DNA from: Malurus cyaneus samueli
Taxonomy: Eukaryota; Chordata; Aves; Passeriformes; Maluridae
DNA length: 64,000 nucleotides
Direction of reading: 5' to 3'
NCBI GenBank assembly: GCA_009741485.1
Contig: CM019214.1
Location: 52,717,310 to 52,781,309, forward strand
Position numbers and translations under genes: made by a program. This document shows positions 28,001 to 43,000 of this stretch, in pieces. Position 1 is the first letter of the stretch, and every line of letters begins with the position of its first letter. The notes beneath the pieces are model-generated. The model saw only the letters and a list, made by a program, of their open reading frames with translations. It made no database searches and was not told where the DNA came from.

Positions 28001-31000
28001 CTGTGGCTGGGTTTTGCTCCTGAGACAAATTAGGTTTCAACAACTGGAATACGTTATTTTTTCTAGTTTTTTTGCTTTCAAATTATTGCAGTGTAATGTT
28101 TAACAGCTTTAAATCATAAAAAAAAAAACCAAACGTGGTGGTATACAATATACTTTCAAAATTCTCTGAGGCTCGGGTGTAAAAATTCTGAAGGAGCTGC
28201 GTCAAGTTCACATTCATTGTAAAATTGTCGCAGTTACTCTTAAAGCAAATAGCATAAATGTTTTTGTTTCCTTAACCTTTCTTTCTCAGCCTGTAATTAA
28301 CGCACAAATTGCTTTCCACTGCAGGAAAAAGATACAAGGGTGTGCGAACACCCTCTATCAGATATAGTGATTGCTGGAGAGGCAGCTCACCCCTTACCCC
28401 ACACTTTCCATCGCCTTCTGCAGACAATCTCTGATCTTATGATGTCCCTTCCCAGTGGTAGTGCATTACAGCAAATGGCCTTAAGGTAAGCAGAAATCAA
28501 GAAAATTCTTGAAAAGGCTTGAAATGTTGTAGAATTACCGATTGAAAGATTTTGCAGTGGAGGCAGGACTCTTGGAAACTTCATGTGCACGAAGGAGATC
28601 TGTGTAGAAGACAGATATAAGTGCTGAGACATATAAAAAAAAAGTAGGGAGCAATGTACTTGCTCTTAAATTCTATACTGTGTCCATTATGAAAAAGAAA
28701 GCATACTATGGAATAGTGTGGTAGTATCTGTGTGTACATGCATGGTAGTGTAGTGCCTTCTGCTGAGAAATCTGACACTTGGATAGCATCTTTGAGCTGT
28801 TTGAGATTTTTCTGTGTATTGGTCTCAAAGACACAAAATGAATGTTGCATTTACTATTACAGATCTAAGAAAAATTTGTTCCTCAAAGTGATGCATAGAA
28901 ACACTGGAGATGCTGCAAAATTTGAAGTTAAATGTTTACAGAAAATCTTTTGAGAAGCAAAAATTAATAATTTCACTGTTATTTTATGTCTTTCAATAGC
29001 ATTTAAAATTTCTAAGTCCACTAAATGTAATTTCAGGTGCTGGAGTCTTAAATTCAAACAATCTGATCACCAGTTCCTGCATCAGAGTAATGTTTTTCAT
29101 CATATCAACAATATTTTGTCTAAATCGGATGATGGAGACAGTGAAGAGAGTTTTAGTATCAGTGTTCAGTCTGGTTTTGAAGTCATGAATCAGGCAAGTA
29201 TTACAGCCCTGGCTAAGAAGCAGGGATCATTTGTGAACAGCCTGTACTTCCTGTGATGATTCTGTTTAAATTGAAAGGTTCCTTATTGCAGTGTCATATT
29301 TCCTTGAACATATCTGAGTTTGGGATCTTGCTCCTGTTGTTTAGGTTCTCATATTTAGCTTCAGAGGTTCAAATACTGAGACTTAGTCTTTATATCACTC
29401 AAATCTAAATTTTAGAGCAGGGCTTCTAAGCGCTTGTTTGCAAGTGAAGTGTTTGGGGAATGTCTTGGAGTCCACTGTGTCAATGAGTTAGTTACTTTTT
29501 AAATATCGTGTATATCCAGTGGTTTGCTTCTATCTTTTTCCTTCTGTTATTCCAAGGAGCATGAGTTAATCCTTCTGTTTTACATTTTTGAGATGTTTTC
29601 TTCCATTTATTAAGTTATTTAGACATTTGATAATATATTCAGCACTTAGTTATTAATGTTTCCTTTGGTTTAAAGGACTGAATAATTTGAATCAATAAAG
29701 GACATATTTCTTGGAGAGCACATTCATCAAAATAAATGTCTACGTTGTTTTAAAAATTGTAAATCATGCCTGTATTTGGGCTTACTCTCATGTATTTTAA
29801 ATATTTCCATTTGTTTTCACAGGAACTGTGTATAGTGGTTTGTCTGAAAGACCTAACCAGCATTGTTGACATTAAAACATCAAGCCGACCTGCCATGATT
29901 GGTAGTTTAACAGATGGATCTACAGAAACATTCTGGGAGTCAGGAGATGAGGACAAAAACAAAACTAAAAACATCACAATTAACTGCGTGAAAGGAATCA
30001 ATGCACGTTACGTTTGCGTTCATGTAGACAATTCCAGAGATCTTGGGGTAAGAAGAAAATAGAAGTGTCTCTCACTGAAAGTGCATGGTCCAAGTTGTAT
30101 GTATTTATCAAACAAAAAGCATTGTTTTCTTTGTCATTTGGTAATTTTAATTCATAAGTTCACATTTCAGAGTAGAGTTTCTAAATCATATGATTTTGAG
30201 CAGAAGCTGTTATGATCAGACCAGTCTCTCTGAATTTGCAGTTGCATTAAGCTGAACTGGGAAACTTAATTCTCAGTGGTGTGTTCTATTTCAGATGCAT
30301 TTTCAATAATTTAATTATTTTAAGTTACTTTTGCTCATGGTTTCTGCAGAAGCACTGAAATAAGGAGCTTTCATAAAATCTGAATTTTCTAGACTTTCTC
30401 CCTTCTTTTTTGTTGAACTGTGCAGTAATGTTAGAAATACATCTATTTCAACTACACGTTTTGATACAAACAACAGACTGTTTTAGAGAGCTGTGTTTTG
30501 GGATTCATTGTCCTTGCTTTAGATCACTTTTTTCTTTTAATTAATGAAGCAACTGTTCTCTTTTATGTATGTGTTCTCTTAATACAGAAGAAGTAGTCAG
30601 AACTGTCTGAGTTGAAGTGTTTTATTCTTATTTTGCTTGTCTGTTGCAGAACAAAGTAACCTCTATGACCTTCCTAACTGGCAAGGCAGTAGAAGATCTC
30701 TGCAGAATAAAGCAGGTAAACATTTTAACAGTTGACATAGAAAAGTTGCTGTCATTTTTTGCGCACATAGCAGAGATTTTTCTAAGCAAATAATTTCCAT
30801 TTCTTACATTAGATAAATTATTTTGCAAATACTATGCATTGTAATGAGCCTTTGAAAATACTGTGTTATTAATGACCAAATTCTGTCATGTATACTGACT
30901 ATTGATAAAGCTTTTGCTCTTCTACTGAAGCAGGACAGATTTATGTAAAATGTTCCTAAGATTAATTTCATTTTAATTAGTGCATGGTAACTTACCCATT

Positions 31001-34000
31001 CAACTGTAGAAGGTTTCTAAAAAAGACTCACAGAACAGAGGCAGGAACTGATTCAGCTTTGCTCCCTCTTTGCTCTGACACTTCTCCAACAGCTTTTTAC
31101 CCTCCAGCACACCCACATACTGCATGCTGTCTCATGGTATTAAAATAAGAAAATTAGCCTTGTCTGCTGCAGCATCGTTCAATGCAGACACTGAGAATTA
31201 GTGCAGAAATGGGAAAGAAGGAGTATTGGCTTGGTTATAAATGAGCCTGTGGATAGGAGTGAGGGTTCATTGCTTATTTTTCTGAGCAATGATGTGAGGC
31301 ACTGCACCCTATCAGTGTTTGAATTTCCAGTAGTGATGTTGCAGTTTCATATGAAATACATTGTTTCATATAGCATTATTTATGTTCCTTTTTTTTAAAC
31401 AGTACTTATTTTAAAATAAACTTGAATTGATAGGGTTCATCTCTTTTTTACAGTTGTTAAGAGCTGCATGTCTAGGATAGCAGATACTGGCTTCCATAGT
31501 GTTAAAATTTCTTCGGCAAGGGTTTGTGTGAATAGAGATGAAATAACATAACTACTGATAATTTTGTGTTAAATTTTCAGTCAAGTTATAGCGGCCTTTT
31601 TTTCTTTTTTCATAAAAGTGGGCAAATACTAGTTTAAAGAGTTCTTTTTTTTAATTTTAGAACTGTTGCTATGAGGATAAACGGGATAGGTAGGCCACTA
31701 TTTCTAATAAGTTTTAAAGACAAATGGCTATATATAATTTTGAAATCTGAACTCACATGGTTGAATATTTTTATAATTAAACATAATTCTTACTGCTCAG
31801 ATTGAAATTTTCATATCACTGTAACAAGTACTACGCTTGTTATGTGATGGTAGGTGATGTTTTGTTTGATGCCGTGTCGATTTCCAACTTTACATTGCTC
31901 TTTAATAGGTAGACTTGGATTCCAGACATATTGGCTGGGTAACAAGTGAACTTCCCGGGGGTGATAATCACATCATCAAAATTGAATTGAAGGGTCCAGA
32001 GAACACACTAAGAGTTCGACAAGTAAAAATTCTTGGATGGAAGGATGGTGAAAGCATTAAAATAGCAGGCCAGATTTCTGCAAGTGTAGCTCAACAAAGA
32101 AACTGTGAATCTGAGACACTGCGAGTTTTCCGACTTATAACATCCCAGGTAGGATTTTAATCGTGTTATACAGGGTAAGTTACTGTAAATTGTAGACTTT
32201 AAGTGCTTTATGTTTTAATCTAAAATGTCACATCTGCACTAGTTTGTCCTTGAAATACACTAACTGTCATTGTCTTTCTTCCAGGTATTTGGAAAACTCA
32301 TCTCTGGAGATGCTGAGCCAACCCCAGAACAAGAAGAAAAAGCACTGTTGTCTTCCCCAGAAGGAGAAGAAAAAGTACACAATGTATTTATTTGTATTCT
32401 ATCAATAATACTTTGCTGAAAAAAATTATCCAGGATGATTTTCAGTATTTGTTCAATTTCTTATGCTGCATAATTTTGAGATTAAAACCGAAGTAAAATG
32501 TCACAATTGCTTACTTTAAAAAAAACGTATTTTTAATGTAAACTAAAACGTATTTTTAATTGTAAATTATAACTAAGGCATGTGCATTGATGGGAAACAT
32601 TATAGTAATGGTGATAGAAATGCAAATGACTCCTACAATTACAGAGGTGCCTAACACCTGTAATAATGGTCAGCCTGAAAGTCCTTGCCTATTTTGTGCC
32701 TCAAGAGAGACTCTGTTACTGTTTAGAGAAAAAGTATGAAAAAAAGTGCACTCCACCTGTTTTGACTATAGTTTCATTTCATACTGAAATTCCTCTTACA
32801 AAGTAAATACATTGAAGAGGTATTTATTAGCCCTAGTTAAATTGATCTTGCTTATATATCTTACTTTAGTGTAAAAAAAAGCCACAGACTTCTAGAGCAC
32901 ACTTTGTGAATATCTTCCATATTAATTGCTGCAGTAATTAGGACATGTTCTTGAAACTTTTGATCTAATATTAAATATGCTTTTTATGAAGGCAACATCA
33001 GATGCAGACCTGAAGGAGCACATGGTAGGGATCATATTCAGCCGGAGCAAACTGACAAATCTGCAGAAACAGGTTTGTTCCTTTTGAAATTATTTGAGGA
33101 TTAAATATTGGTGTATTGTAAGAAATAAGCTTATTTTCATTGGCTTACTATGAATATTTTCACATTAATAGAACTATTGATTAATTTTGAAATTTGTTAG
33201 TTTAGTAAGTTAGGAGAAGCTACTCTTCTGTCACTCTTCTTAGCAAGCATTGGAATCTCCTGGAAGTGCTTTTTAGCATGCTATTGTTTCTAAATTTTTT
33301 TTAAGCTTTCTGATTATTAAACTGAACAAGAAACTATTTTAGTAAGTGTTTTTCATTTGTGTGTGTTGAGTAAATGTGTTTCTTGGGGGGTTTATGTGGA
33401 GTGGGTTTTTTAGCCTGAATTCTATGTAAGAACTAAATTAAAAGGCAGGGTCTAAAATAAAACTAACACTAATTTCAATTGAATTTTCCAGAACAAAGAT
33501 GAGCAAATTTGTCATTTTATTCTTCATCTGAATTTATGTTAAAAAATCATTTAAGTACAGGCCAAATTTCACATTTTAGCCGTAGTTGTGAAGGTACGTA
33601 AACCACAACCTTTTACGCTTGCTGAAAGTTCTGAAGAGTTGCTGTGTGTTTGGATTCTGTTTGGCTAGGTGTGTGCCCACATAGTGCAGGCCATACGGAT
33701 GGAGGCCACGCGTGTCCGTGAGGAGTGGGAGCACGCCATCTCCAGCAAGGAGAACGCCAACTCTCAGCCCAGCGACGAGGACGCGTCCTCTGATGCCTAC
33801 TGCTTCGAGCTGCTCTCCATGGTGCTGGCGCTCAGCGGCTCCAACGTGGGCCGCCAGTACCTGGCCCAGCAGCTCACTCTGCTGCAGGACCTCTTCTCAC
33901 TGCTGCACACTGCTTCTCCCAGGGTGCAGAGGCAGGTCAGTGCTAACTGCTCCTCGAATGTCTTGGTATTGCTGGAAAAATGTCTTTAGCATCTTAAAAT

Positions 34001-37000
34001 TGTGCGCATGAAAAGAATACAGGGTTTCTTTTAGGAACTGAAGTGTCAGGTTTTAGAGCGTGTGATTTTTTTTAATAATTAGAGTGTGGTAGAAATGTCT
34101 GTCATATGAACAGCACTTAAGTATCCAGTGGTTTGAGTATTTCATATTATGTATGTATAATGCCCATGTAGCCTGTGTAGCTGAGAGGTTTTTAATTACC
34201 AGAGTCTCTTATGGATCTGGCATCAGTCCTTAGCATCTGTGTCTTACACTCAGGCTCCCAGTATAATAGTGTGGAACTAGACAGTTCCTTTCTACTCTTG
34301 GTACCCTCAATGTGGCATTTAATATCTTTTTTTTTCTGAATTTGAGTTTTATCTGAGTGTATATATGTTTATATACACATAATGCAACATAAATTTATAA
34401 ACATCTGAAATACTTGCATTAGCACATTTAATGTGCTATCTTGTTGCTAGCTGCTGTGCCTTCTTCAGGATTTTAAGGTGGATTTTAAGCTTCTGTTGCA
34501 GAAGCTTTTGTTTTTGTCTGATACTCTCTATTCTTCTTCTTACAATTTTTGAACTTAAAATCTCACATCTCAACTTGCCTGGAGGCAGATACTACCCTGC
34601 TTAATAATTCTGGTATATTGCAGGTATGCAATAACATTTCAAGAGAACATTCAAGGCTTGCAAAATTAGATATGAAAGGTTAAGTCCTTAAGCTTTCATC
34701 ACCTTTCATGCTGATTTGGACCAAACTTTGCATGATAAATGTAATTTTAATTCCAGCTTCACCAGCTGGTAAGGTTAAGCATGTCATTTCAAGACAATGA
34801 CTGTTGGGTCCAGAGCGCAGCAAAATACTGGCACAGCAAAAAAAATCCAGTTAGCCCATCAAAAAGAAAAATTAAACAGTGGGAAAAGAGTATTATAATT
34901 CTCAGTACCTCAGGGCAAGTATTTTGTTTCCAGAAGTGTAAAGTCTTTTAACAGTTCTACCACAGTTTCTGACATCTCAATAATGTATGTGTCTGTACCA
35001 TGCAAGCAAATTAGAGTTGTACAGACATCTGTATCACTAAGTCCAGTACCAAACTTTTTTTTTTAAATTATGTGAAGACTAATTCAAACAATGTAAGTAC
35101 CGTTTGAGTGAGATCAGTTCTAGACTTTGGCCTTGTTTCACTGCTTATATTAATAGACACTTTGTCACAAGATAGAACCATTGCAGAATTTCTTACAGGA
35201 TTAATGAAGTACAGGAATTAGACTCAGTCCTTCTAACTGAAATAACTTTTGAAGAAGAAGAAAGACTTTCTTTCATTTTGTTTGAAAACTCCAGCTGCCT
35301 TGGTAAGAATTGTGGTGGTTTGATTCTTTTGTCCAGGTAACATCATTACTGAGACGTGTTTTGCCCGAGGTAACCCCCAGTCGCCTGGCAAGTATTATAG
35401 GGGTGAAGTCTCTTCCACCAGCAGATATAAGTGACATTATTCATTCAACAGAAAAAGGAGATTGGAATAAGCTAGGTATCTTGGACATGTTTTTGGGATG
35501 CATTGCCAAAGCTCTCACTGTACAGCTAAAAGCCAAAGGAACTACTATCACAGGGACAGCTGGCACTACTGCAGGCAAAGGAGTTACTACAGTCACACTT
35601 CCTATGATCTTCAATTCCAGGTTTGTTTAAAAATATGTAACAAACTACAACCTACTGTATGCTGAATATGTACATTTCTTCCTTTGTGCTGGATTTTGAC
35701 AAATCCTAGCTAATAATTTGAGTTTATTTCATCTATTACCATTTGTCCTTTGCAGCTATATTCGGCGAGGTGAAAGCCATTGGTGGATGAAGGGGTCAAC
35801 ACCTACACAGATTTCAGAGATCATCATTAAACTCATTAAAGACATGGCAGCAGTGAGTTTCTATCCTTTAAGTGTGTGAAGGATATTCAGATATTTCTGA
35901 TAATGAAAAGTACATTTTTTCATTACTGTCTATTTCAGTTAGTATTGGATTGAGCTGTAAAATGTGAATTGGCCTCAAGAAACAAAGCCCATGTATTAGG
36001 ATAGAGCCTAGAGCTAAGAGCAGTAGCACCTGAGTTCTGATTCTGCTAAACAGAAATCCAGTTTTGAAATAAGCTTTTTAGTAAGTTACTTAACTATAAA
36101 TTTAAGAGGTAAACAATAACGGTGGGTCGTTTTCTAACATTATTAACTGTAAAGCCTAATTTTTGAACCTTAAGCGCTCAGAACTTCAATTGAAAAGTGA
36201 AACTTACCTGTGAAGTAAAGTAATAATGTTGTCTTCATGTAACTGTATGTAGACATAATGAATGGATTTTCTGCTTGAGATTGACTTCTTTCAGTCACTG
36301 AAATCTACATTTGTAGTTGCTTATTACTTTATTGATCTGGGCTTAGTTTTTCCATAGTAGTATCTGCTTCAATTAAGTTTTTTGGCAAAAAAAATGAAGA
36401 GTGAATCAGCTATTTCCCAGAAACAATATTGGCAAAGGAAAACCAGTTTTTGTATATGTTTTTGGAAAAGGAATTTAGTTCAGAGATTGTTTTTGTTTTC
36501 CTTAATTCTGCACCTATTTCATGAGATGCTCTAAATGACCCAGATTTTTCTCTGTGAATACCCTTTGAAAGTTTTCTCAGAATCTTCAGGTTGGGAGTCC
36601 TATTTTCTGAACCATTTCCTGAGCTTAGATTAAGGAGGTTCCTTTTCAAAGTTGCTGAAGCTGGATGGGTGTTCTCTGGAACTGCTGTTGTTGATTTTGA
36701 CCACAAGATTTTAGAATCCCACTGTTGATAAGAGTTACAATTAGAGACTGTCTGTGTTTGAAAACCTTTTTTGAGGCTTTCTACAGCTAATTACCAGCAG
36801 CATGACATCAGTCTGTTTTCTTCATACAAGTTACAAATGTGATTCTTTTCACATAACTTCTTCAACATTTGCAATATGTAGGTACCTAGATGTGAGTTAG
36901 TCACTATAGCTTCCTATTTAGAGTCCAGTGAATCTGAAGTGTATGTCACCTCTAGCATGAAGTTCAGAAATTTTGAGATTATGTCAAGAATTGAAGGATG

Positions 37001-40000
37001 CAGCAGTCTCTGAATCAGAAACTTGAGGGTATGAGTCAGTGCCATAGGCTCAGAATGTCAAAGATTGGAAAGAACCCTGTGGTTTTGATATTTGCTGTGT
37101 ACTTCTCTATTTCGTTGTAATAAAGGAACTGTGGAGACTATTCAGGAGGCTGAGCTAGGCATGTGAAGCTGATTCCTGTAGGAACTCACTGTGGTCTTTG
37201 TGCTGGTCACAGCACTCATCCATGCTCCAGCTCTGCGTCTTTCTTTCTCCAGAAGGGGTGGGGGGGCACTTCAGGAATAGGATTTTCCATTCTTCAGATA
37301 ACATGCCTTCTACCTATTCCAAGTTATTTATTCCAGTAGTTGCTCAGAGACAACCTCGGTCACCTCAGTGTTTGAGGGCTAATTTTTACCAGATCTGTCT
37401 GATTTGAAAGTCAAGGCCAGATTGGATGGGGCTTTGAGGACCCTGGTCTAGTGGAAGGTGTCTCTGCCCATTGCAAGGGTGTTGGAACTAGATGATCTTG
37501 AAGATCTATTTCAACACAAATAATTCTATGAAAACACCGGATTTATCAGCCATCCTCTATTTCCTCTATTTCTGTTCTAACTTGCAGTACTAATCTAATG
37601 TTTTGCAGCAGCTCTAATTACAATTTTAGTTGGTCTTAATAAAAGCTCTAATAAATCGAGTTTCCTCTCTAACAGGGTCATCTGTCAGAAGCTTGGTCAC
37701 GTGTGACAAAGAATGCTATTGCTGAAACCATCATAGCTCTGACCAAAATGGAAGAAGAGTACAGATCGCCTGTGAGGTGCATTGCAACAACCAGAGTAAG
37801 AACTTCACTAAATTTAGGATTAGCTCATTGTAAATGTGCAGTAGGACCCCAGTCAGGAACCTTCTTGTATCTTAGAAGGATAAGTATCCTAAAGCATAAT
37901 GGACAGGTATCCTAAAGCAGTCACTGTTTATCCAAATAAAAGTTTTGCCCTCTCTGTGTCATAGCAGATTGAGTTTTCTTGTGACAGAAATACACAAGTC
38001 AAAACTGAGTTAGAATTAAATATGTATAATGAAGAAAAAGTGTGATGCTTCTAGACATTTAGGGCTTATTCATGAAATAATTCTGCTTGAAGTTTGTCAC
38101 ACTTGCCTCACACTAAATCTGAGATCATCTGTGTGGAAAATTGCACAATATGTATCGGCTGTCTGCTTTCAGCTCTCCAAGCAATTATTTTAAGTGGCTT
38201 GACTTCTAGGTAATCAGTTGCTACATCTCAAGGCAAATAATGAAAACACTTAGTAACAGATGTTCTCTAGGGCAATTAAGCTAAGCTTCACCTGTGTTTG
38301 AATAAGAAATATTTGCTGAGCCCTTTATTACTTACCTGGTGTAACCTGGTGGTTTCCTTGGTCTTTCTCTGTGAGTTTGTTGTAGAAACTAAAGACTATT
38401 TAACCTTAATAGATTGCTTGAAATACGATGAAAAGCATATTTGTAAATTATGACATTCCTACTGTGTTAGGGAATACAGATTTTAGCTTCTCAAGCTTAA
38501 TAATTATGTGTAAAAGAGGTTTGCAGTGGTTTCAAGCATTTGACACTCATGTTGTTTTCCATCTAAAAAGGCTGTACCAGTTACTCTTTTCATCATTTTT
38601 ATTACTCATATAGTCTCTACTTTCTGGAGGTCACAGGCTCTACCACTGACTCCTGCTGTCATCAGAATAGTTTAATCAGATCTTAGAGGAGCCCTGAATT
38701 GTCAGCCCAGCTGCTCCTGTGACTGTAGTTCTGTCATGGAGGTGTGAAGTATTTAGGAAAGGGTCCAGTAAAGTTTCTCAACAAAACAATTTTATTCAAA
38801 TCAAACATTTTATTAAAGACTATCCCAAAAAACAGCTGTCAAGTGCTTTTCAGTTTTGTTCACACTGACAAATTATCCTCATGTAGCTCCTCTGTTCAGG
38901 ATTTCGCTGTAGTCAGTGGAGAAGAAGAGAGACCCTTTTCTAGATAATCCCAAATGTCCTATGCAGTGAGGAGGGAACAGGGAAGCCAGTCTCATTGAGC
39001 TGAAGTTTTTGGGGGGTTGATTTTGGGTTGGACTTTATTTTTATTAGTTGTGGCCTTTAATTTCTTCTTTTCCAAAGCCTACAGTTGTTCCTTTGGGAGC
39101 AATGTACAAGTCTGTATTTGTGATACTTCTTTATAATGTTCTTTGATCTTTCTCCACTTTTTCTTTCTTGTGTGCTATCTACTGTATTTACAATCATAAA
39201 GTGACATACCTAAAAGAAACAAGGTAGCTCCCAAAAGTCAAACAAGCTTTTTGTTGTATTCCTGACTTCTTTTGGAAAATAAAAATCTTGCGTTGTATGA
39301 GCGGGCTTCAGCTAACAATAATGAAGTTTGCAGGTAACCGTGACATTCTTATCTGCCAAAGTTTATCTTTGTAGTATTTGGTTGGGGTTTGATTTGGTTT
39401 GAATATGTCTAAGACATTTAATTCTACCTTGCATTCCAATAGCTGTGGCTGGCCTTAGCATCCCTCTGTGTGCTTGATCAGGATCATGTTGACAGACTTT
39501 CCTCAGGAAGATGGATGGGAAAGGATGGACAACAGAAACAGATGGTGAGACTGAAAATCATATGGGTTTGTGTTTATTTTGATTTATTCAGTCATCAAAG
39601 AATTTAGAATAATGATAAAGGTAAACTTGGCCAGTCTCCCTTTTGTTCCCAGTGGAGATTATGCATACATGTTTTGAAGTATTTGTGTCCTAGAAATTCC
39701 ATCTTAAAACAGTAAGGTTGCAATGAAGCAGGGCCTTCCTAACACCTGTGGGATGGATTTTTTTAGTAGATTGACTCAGTTTATAGAGTACCCTCTATCA
39801 AAGGTTTTTGTTTCTGCCTTAATCCTTGTCACAAAATAAAATAAATTGTTTTGTATCACTCAATAACTATCTCTCTGTAATTTAACTTCCTCTTCTCCAT
39901 CTCACTAGAGAATGATTACCCCAGGGAGAAACTCCTCCTTACTGAATTTAATAAAGCTACCATTTACTCAGAGGAATTACAAATCTGATATGGAATATGA

Positions 40001-43000
40001 TTCTCTCCGTACTTCTCAGTATGACAAAAAGCTTGTGATTTTTTAATACCAGTCTAGAAAGAGCAAAGTAATGAAGCTGGTCTCTTTATAGCTTGGTTAG
40101 GTGGATCCCTGTTAGGTGGATGCTTGGTTAGGTGGATCCCTGTTAGGTGGATGCTTGGTTAGGTGGATCCCTGTGGGAGGCAAGGGAAGTTTGTGCACTA
40201 GCAACCAAGGATAGTTAAAGCAAGGAAGCATCCAAAGCAGTTTAGTGTAGGCAGAAAGAGTATACAGGAGGCATAGAGCTGCAGCAGCAGCAAGGAATAA
40301 AACCCTGCTGAGAGGGAAGCAGACACGGAGGTTTCTGAGGTGCTTAAGAAAGTCAGAGGACTGGGAAATGTCAGAGAAGCAGCCAAGACATTGTTAAGCA
40401 GGCATTCAAGCTGCTGAACCCAACCTGAAATTCCTCAGTCCTTTTTCACGTCAGGATATGAAAATTTCACCTCAAATGTTGAGGTGAACTGTGTGTCTGC
40501 CTACCAGAACTGCTTTGAAAGAGCTCTTAAGTTTCATGAGAGTATCACAGAAACTCCTGGCATTACAATGGAAACTTGTTCTCTGACATACACATAATCA
40601 AAATCAGTTGCTGAAGACTGTTTGTGGGGATATTTTGACTTGCAAAACAGAACCATGCTGAATTTAAAAAAAAAAAAATTATCAGTGGAGCAACTTAATT
40701 TTATGATGGATTTTGAAGTTTGTTACTTCAACCATACTGTCTCTGAGTTATTGGATGACAGCTTTGTTTAGATGTTTGAACAGAGTAAACATACCATATC
40801 AAAGTAATGAAGGGTAAATATCATGCCTGTTGACTGACCTGAGTACTCATATCTCTGAACTTTCCTGTTAACATGCCCATAACCCCTTGTTAGCACAGAA
40901 ATCTCTTCTCAGACTAGTTGAAAGCAATGTCTCAACTGTATTGTTGAAAAATACTTTTTTAGTGCCTCACACAAAATATGAGATGAAGAATATCAGAAAA
41001 ATGGATGCCATAAATTGAGCGGGTTTGTGTCAAGGACTAGTTGTTTAAACACTGATTATTTTAAAGATAGCATTAATAGTCAAAACAAGTTCTTCATCTG
41101 CCTTTATAAGGTGGAGGGAAGGTATGGGGGGTGTGACTAAGGGCAGAATAAAAACAGATGCTGAAAGGATGCAAAAGACTTAATAAAGAGAAATTCTTCA
41201 TTTTTATTCTCTCTCAGCCTATGTGTGATAACCATGATGATGGTGAAACTGCTGCTATCATTTTATGTAATGTCTGTGGGAATTTGTGCACAGATTGTGA
41301 CCGATTCCTTCATCTCCATCGGCGAACGAAGACTCACCAGAGACAGGTAGAGTATACATGACCCCGTGTTGTGTGCACTGCATCATTGTGTGCTTCTCCC
41401 CACATAACAGATGACCAAAAGGTAGTGGCCAATACTGGAATTGTGACTGGCCAATACTGGCCAATCTGAGAAGGGCGTTCCATTTTATTTCGGAGATGAG
41501 ATAGATGAGTTTCCATTTAATTCTATTTAGTTGTTTTTAGTTACAGTCTCGTGTCCTTTATCCTTTACAAAGATTGCAAAATCTTGCAGTAGTTCCTAAT
41601 TCTCATACTTGTGCTACTTCAGCTTATTCTCTCGTTTAACATTGTTTAGGAACACTTTTCTAGGAGAATTTAGTAGTTTCATAGACTTTCTTAAGAATAT
41701 GTTGTTTTTTTTTATTCTCATTAAATATTTCCTTTACTACTTCCCTCATATGAGTCATGCTTTTCAATCCCTTAATTTCTAATGTATGTATATATTTTTT
41801 TTAATATTCAGGAAGATATGACATCAAGTATCCCTGCTGGTTCCCCTATGACAGTCTTCTCTTACTTTTCAATATTCCTCTAGCTTTCACTGTCTTTTCA
41901 CAGATAAATACGTTGTCCTATCCATAAGCTTGAAAATTTCCTGACTTCTTTTGGGTTTGTTTTTAGGATTGAAACTTTGACTTAGATCTGAGTTTTTGTA
42001 ACCTGCTGAATAGTATGTTAATTAGTATTGTTCTGTGGTATTCTTTTATCCTTTACATCTGTAAACTTGAAGCTACATTTTCCTTGGAATTTTTCTTTCT
42101 GTCATTGACAGTAATGTTGATGATGCTTTTACTTCTGGAATCACTGAGCATTTCCTCTTTCCTGACACTGTTTCTCATTTACGATTTTTGTGATCCTTTA
42201 TTTTCCCCTTTCCATCTGACTACTTATATTTGTACAAAGATTTAAATAATAAATGGCATTAATAAAGTTAATTCAATGGAAATCATTCCTCTTCTCCCTC
42301 CTAGAACGCATCTATATTGACTTTTCAGTTATGTTCAGGAATGGGCTTTCAAAGGAGTTGATCATCTCTCCTTAGTGTGCTTTGTTTTCTGTTATTGAGC
42401 AGCCTTGAAGTGTATGAACTGGATTATTTTCAGGTGAAACTAAAAACACATCAAAAGATTGATGCAGGGACAACACTGCTAATGATCATTCAGTGTGCGA
42501 GATCAGCTGGTCTAGAGCATGTGTTATGTAGACATCAGACCTTTGGTACTGAGTTTTTCCTCTACAGTGAAACATTCCTCCCTGGTACCTCAATATTTGC
42601 ACTGTAGTTTCAACCTGGCAGTTCCATGTGCATCTGTTATCTTCTAAGTCAGAGTCTTTGCAATCTCCTTTGCAATTTTCCTGTTTTGTGAACCTGAGAA
42701 GATCATTTTATGTCTACTCTTCAATCATGGCACAGCACAATCTAGTCTCATTCATTTTTCTGATTTTTCCTATATAGCCTGTTCAGATTACAGTTGATTA
42801 AAAGTAAGTTCTTGTCTCATAGCAGTCCTCCCATTCTCCTTTAATCTGTCCAAAATAGCTACTTACCAGATTTTCCTATTTACTTCCAAAAGCATGTTTA
42901 AACTTTTTATTCACTGCTTTTATCTTTACATCTCACATATTAAGCCTCTCAAATTCAGTTTTAATTCTGTCATGTCCCCTCTCTCCTGTTTTCTGTGTGC

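Noticed and set aside
33712..34011. Second 99-codon open frame overlapping the GC-rich MYCBP2 exon
   Set aside because: It is a +1 shadow of a GC-rich exon, where stops are rare, and it runs on into the intron.
37047..37078. CR1-like string AGAATGTCAAAGATTGGAAA
   Set aside because: Too short and diverged from the CR1 3' end to call.
42431..42607. Possible cassette exon after TTATTTTCAG in the intron before VFKEEEE
   Set aside because: The frame is open and phase 0 in, but no donor better than a poor GTACTG follows.
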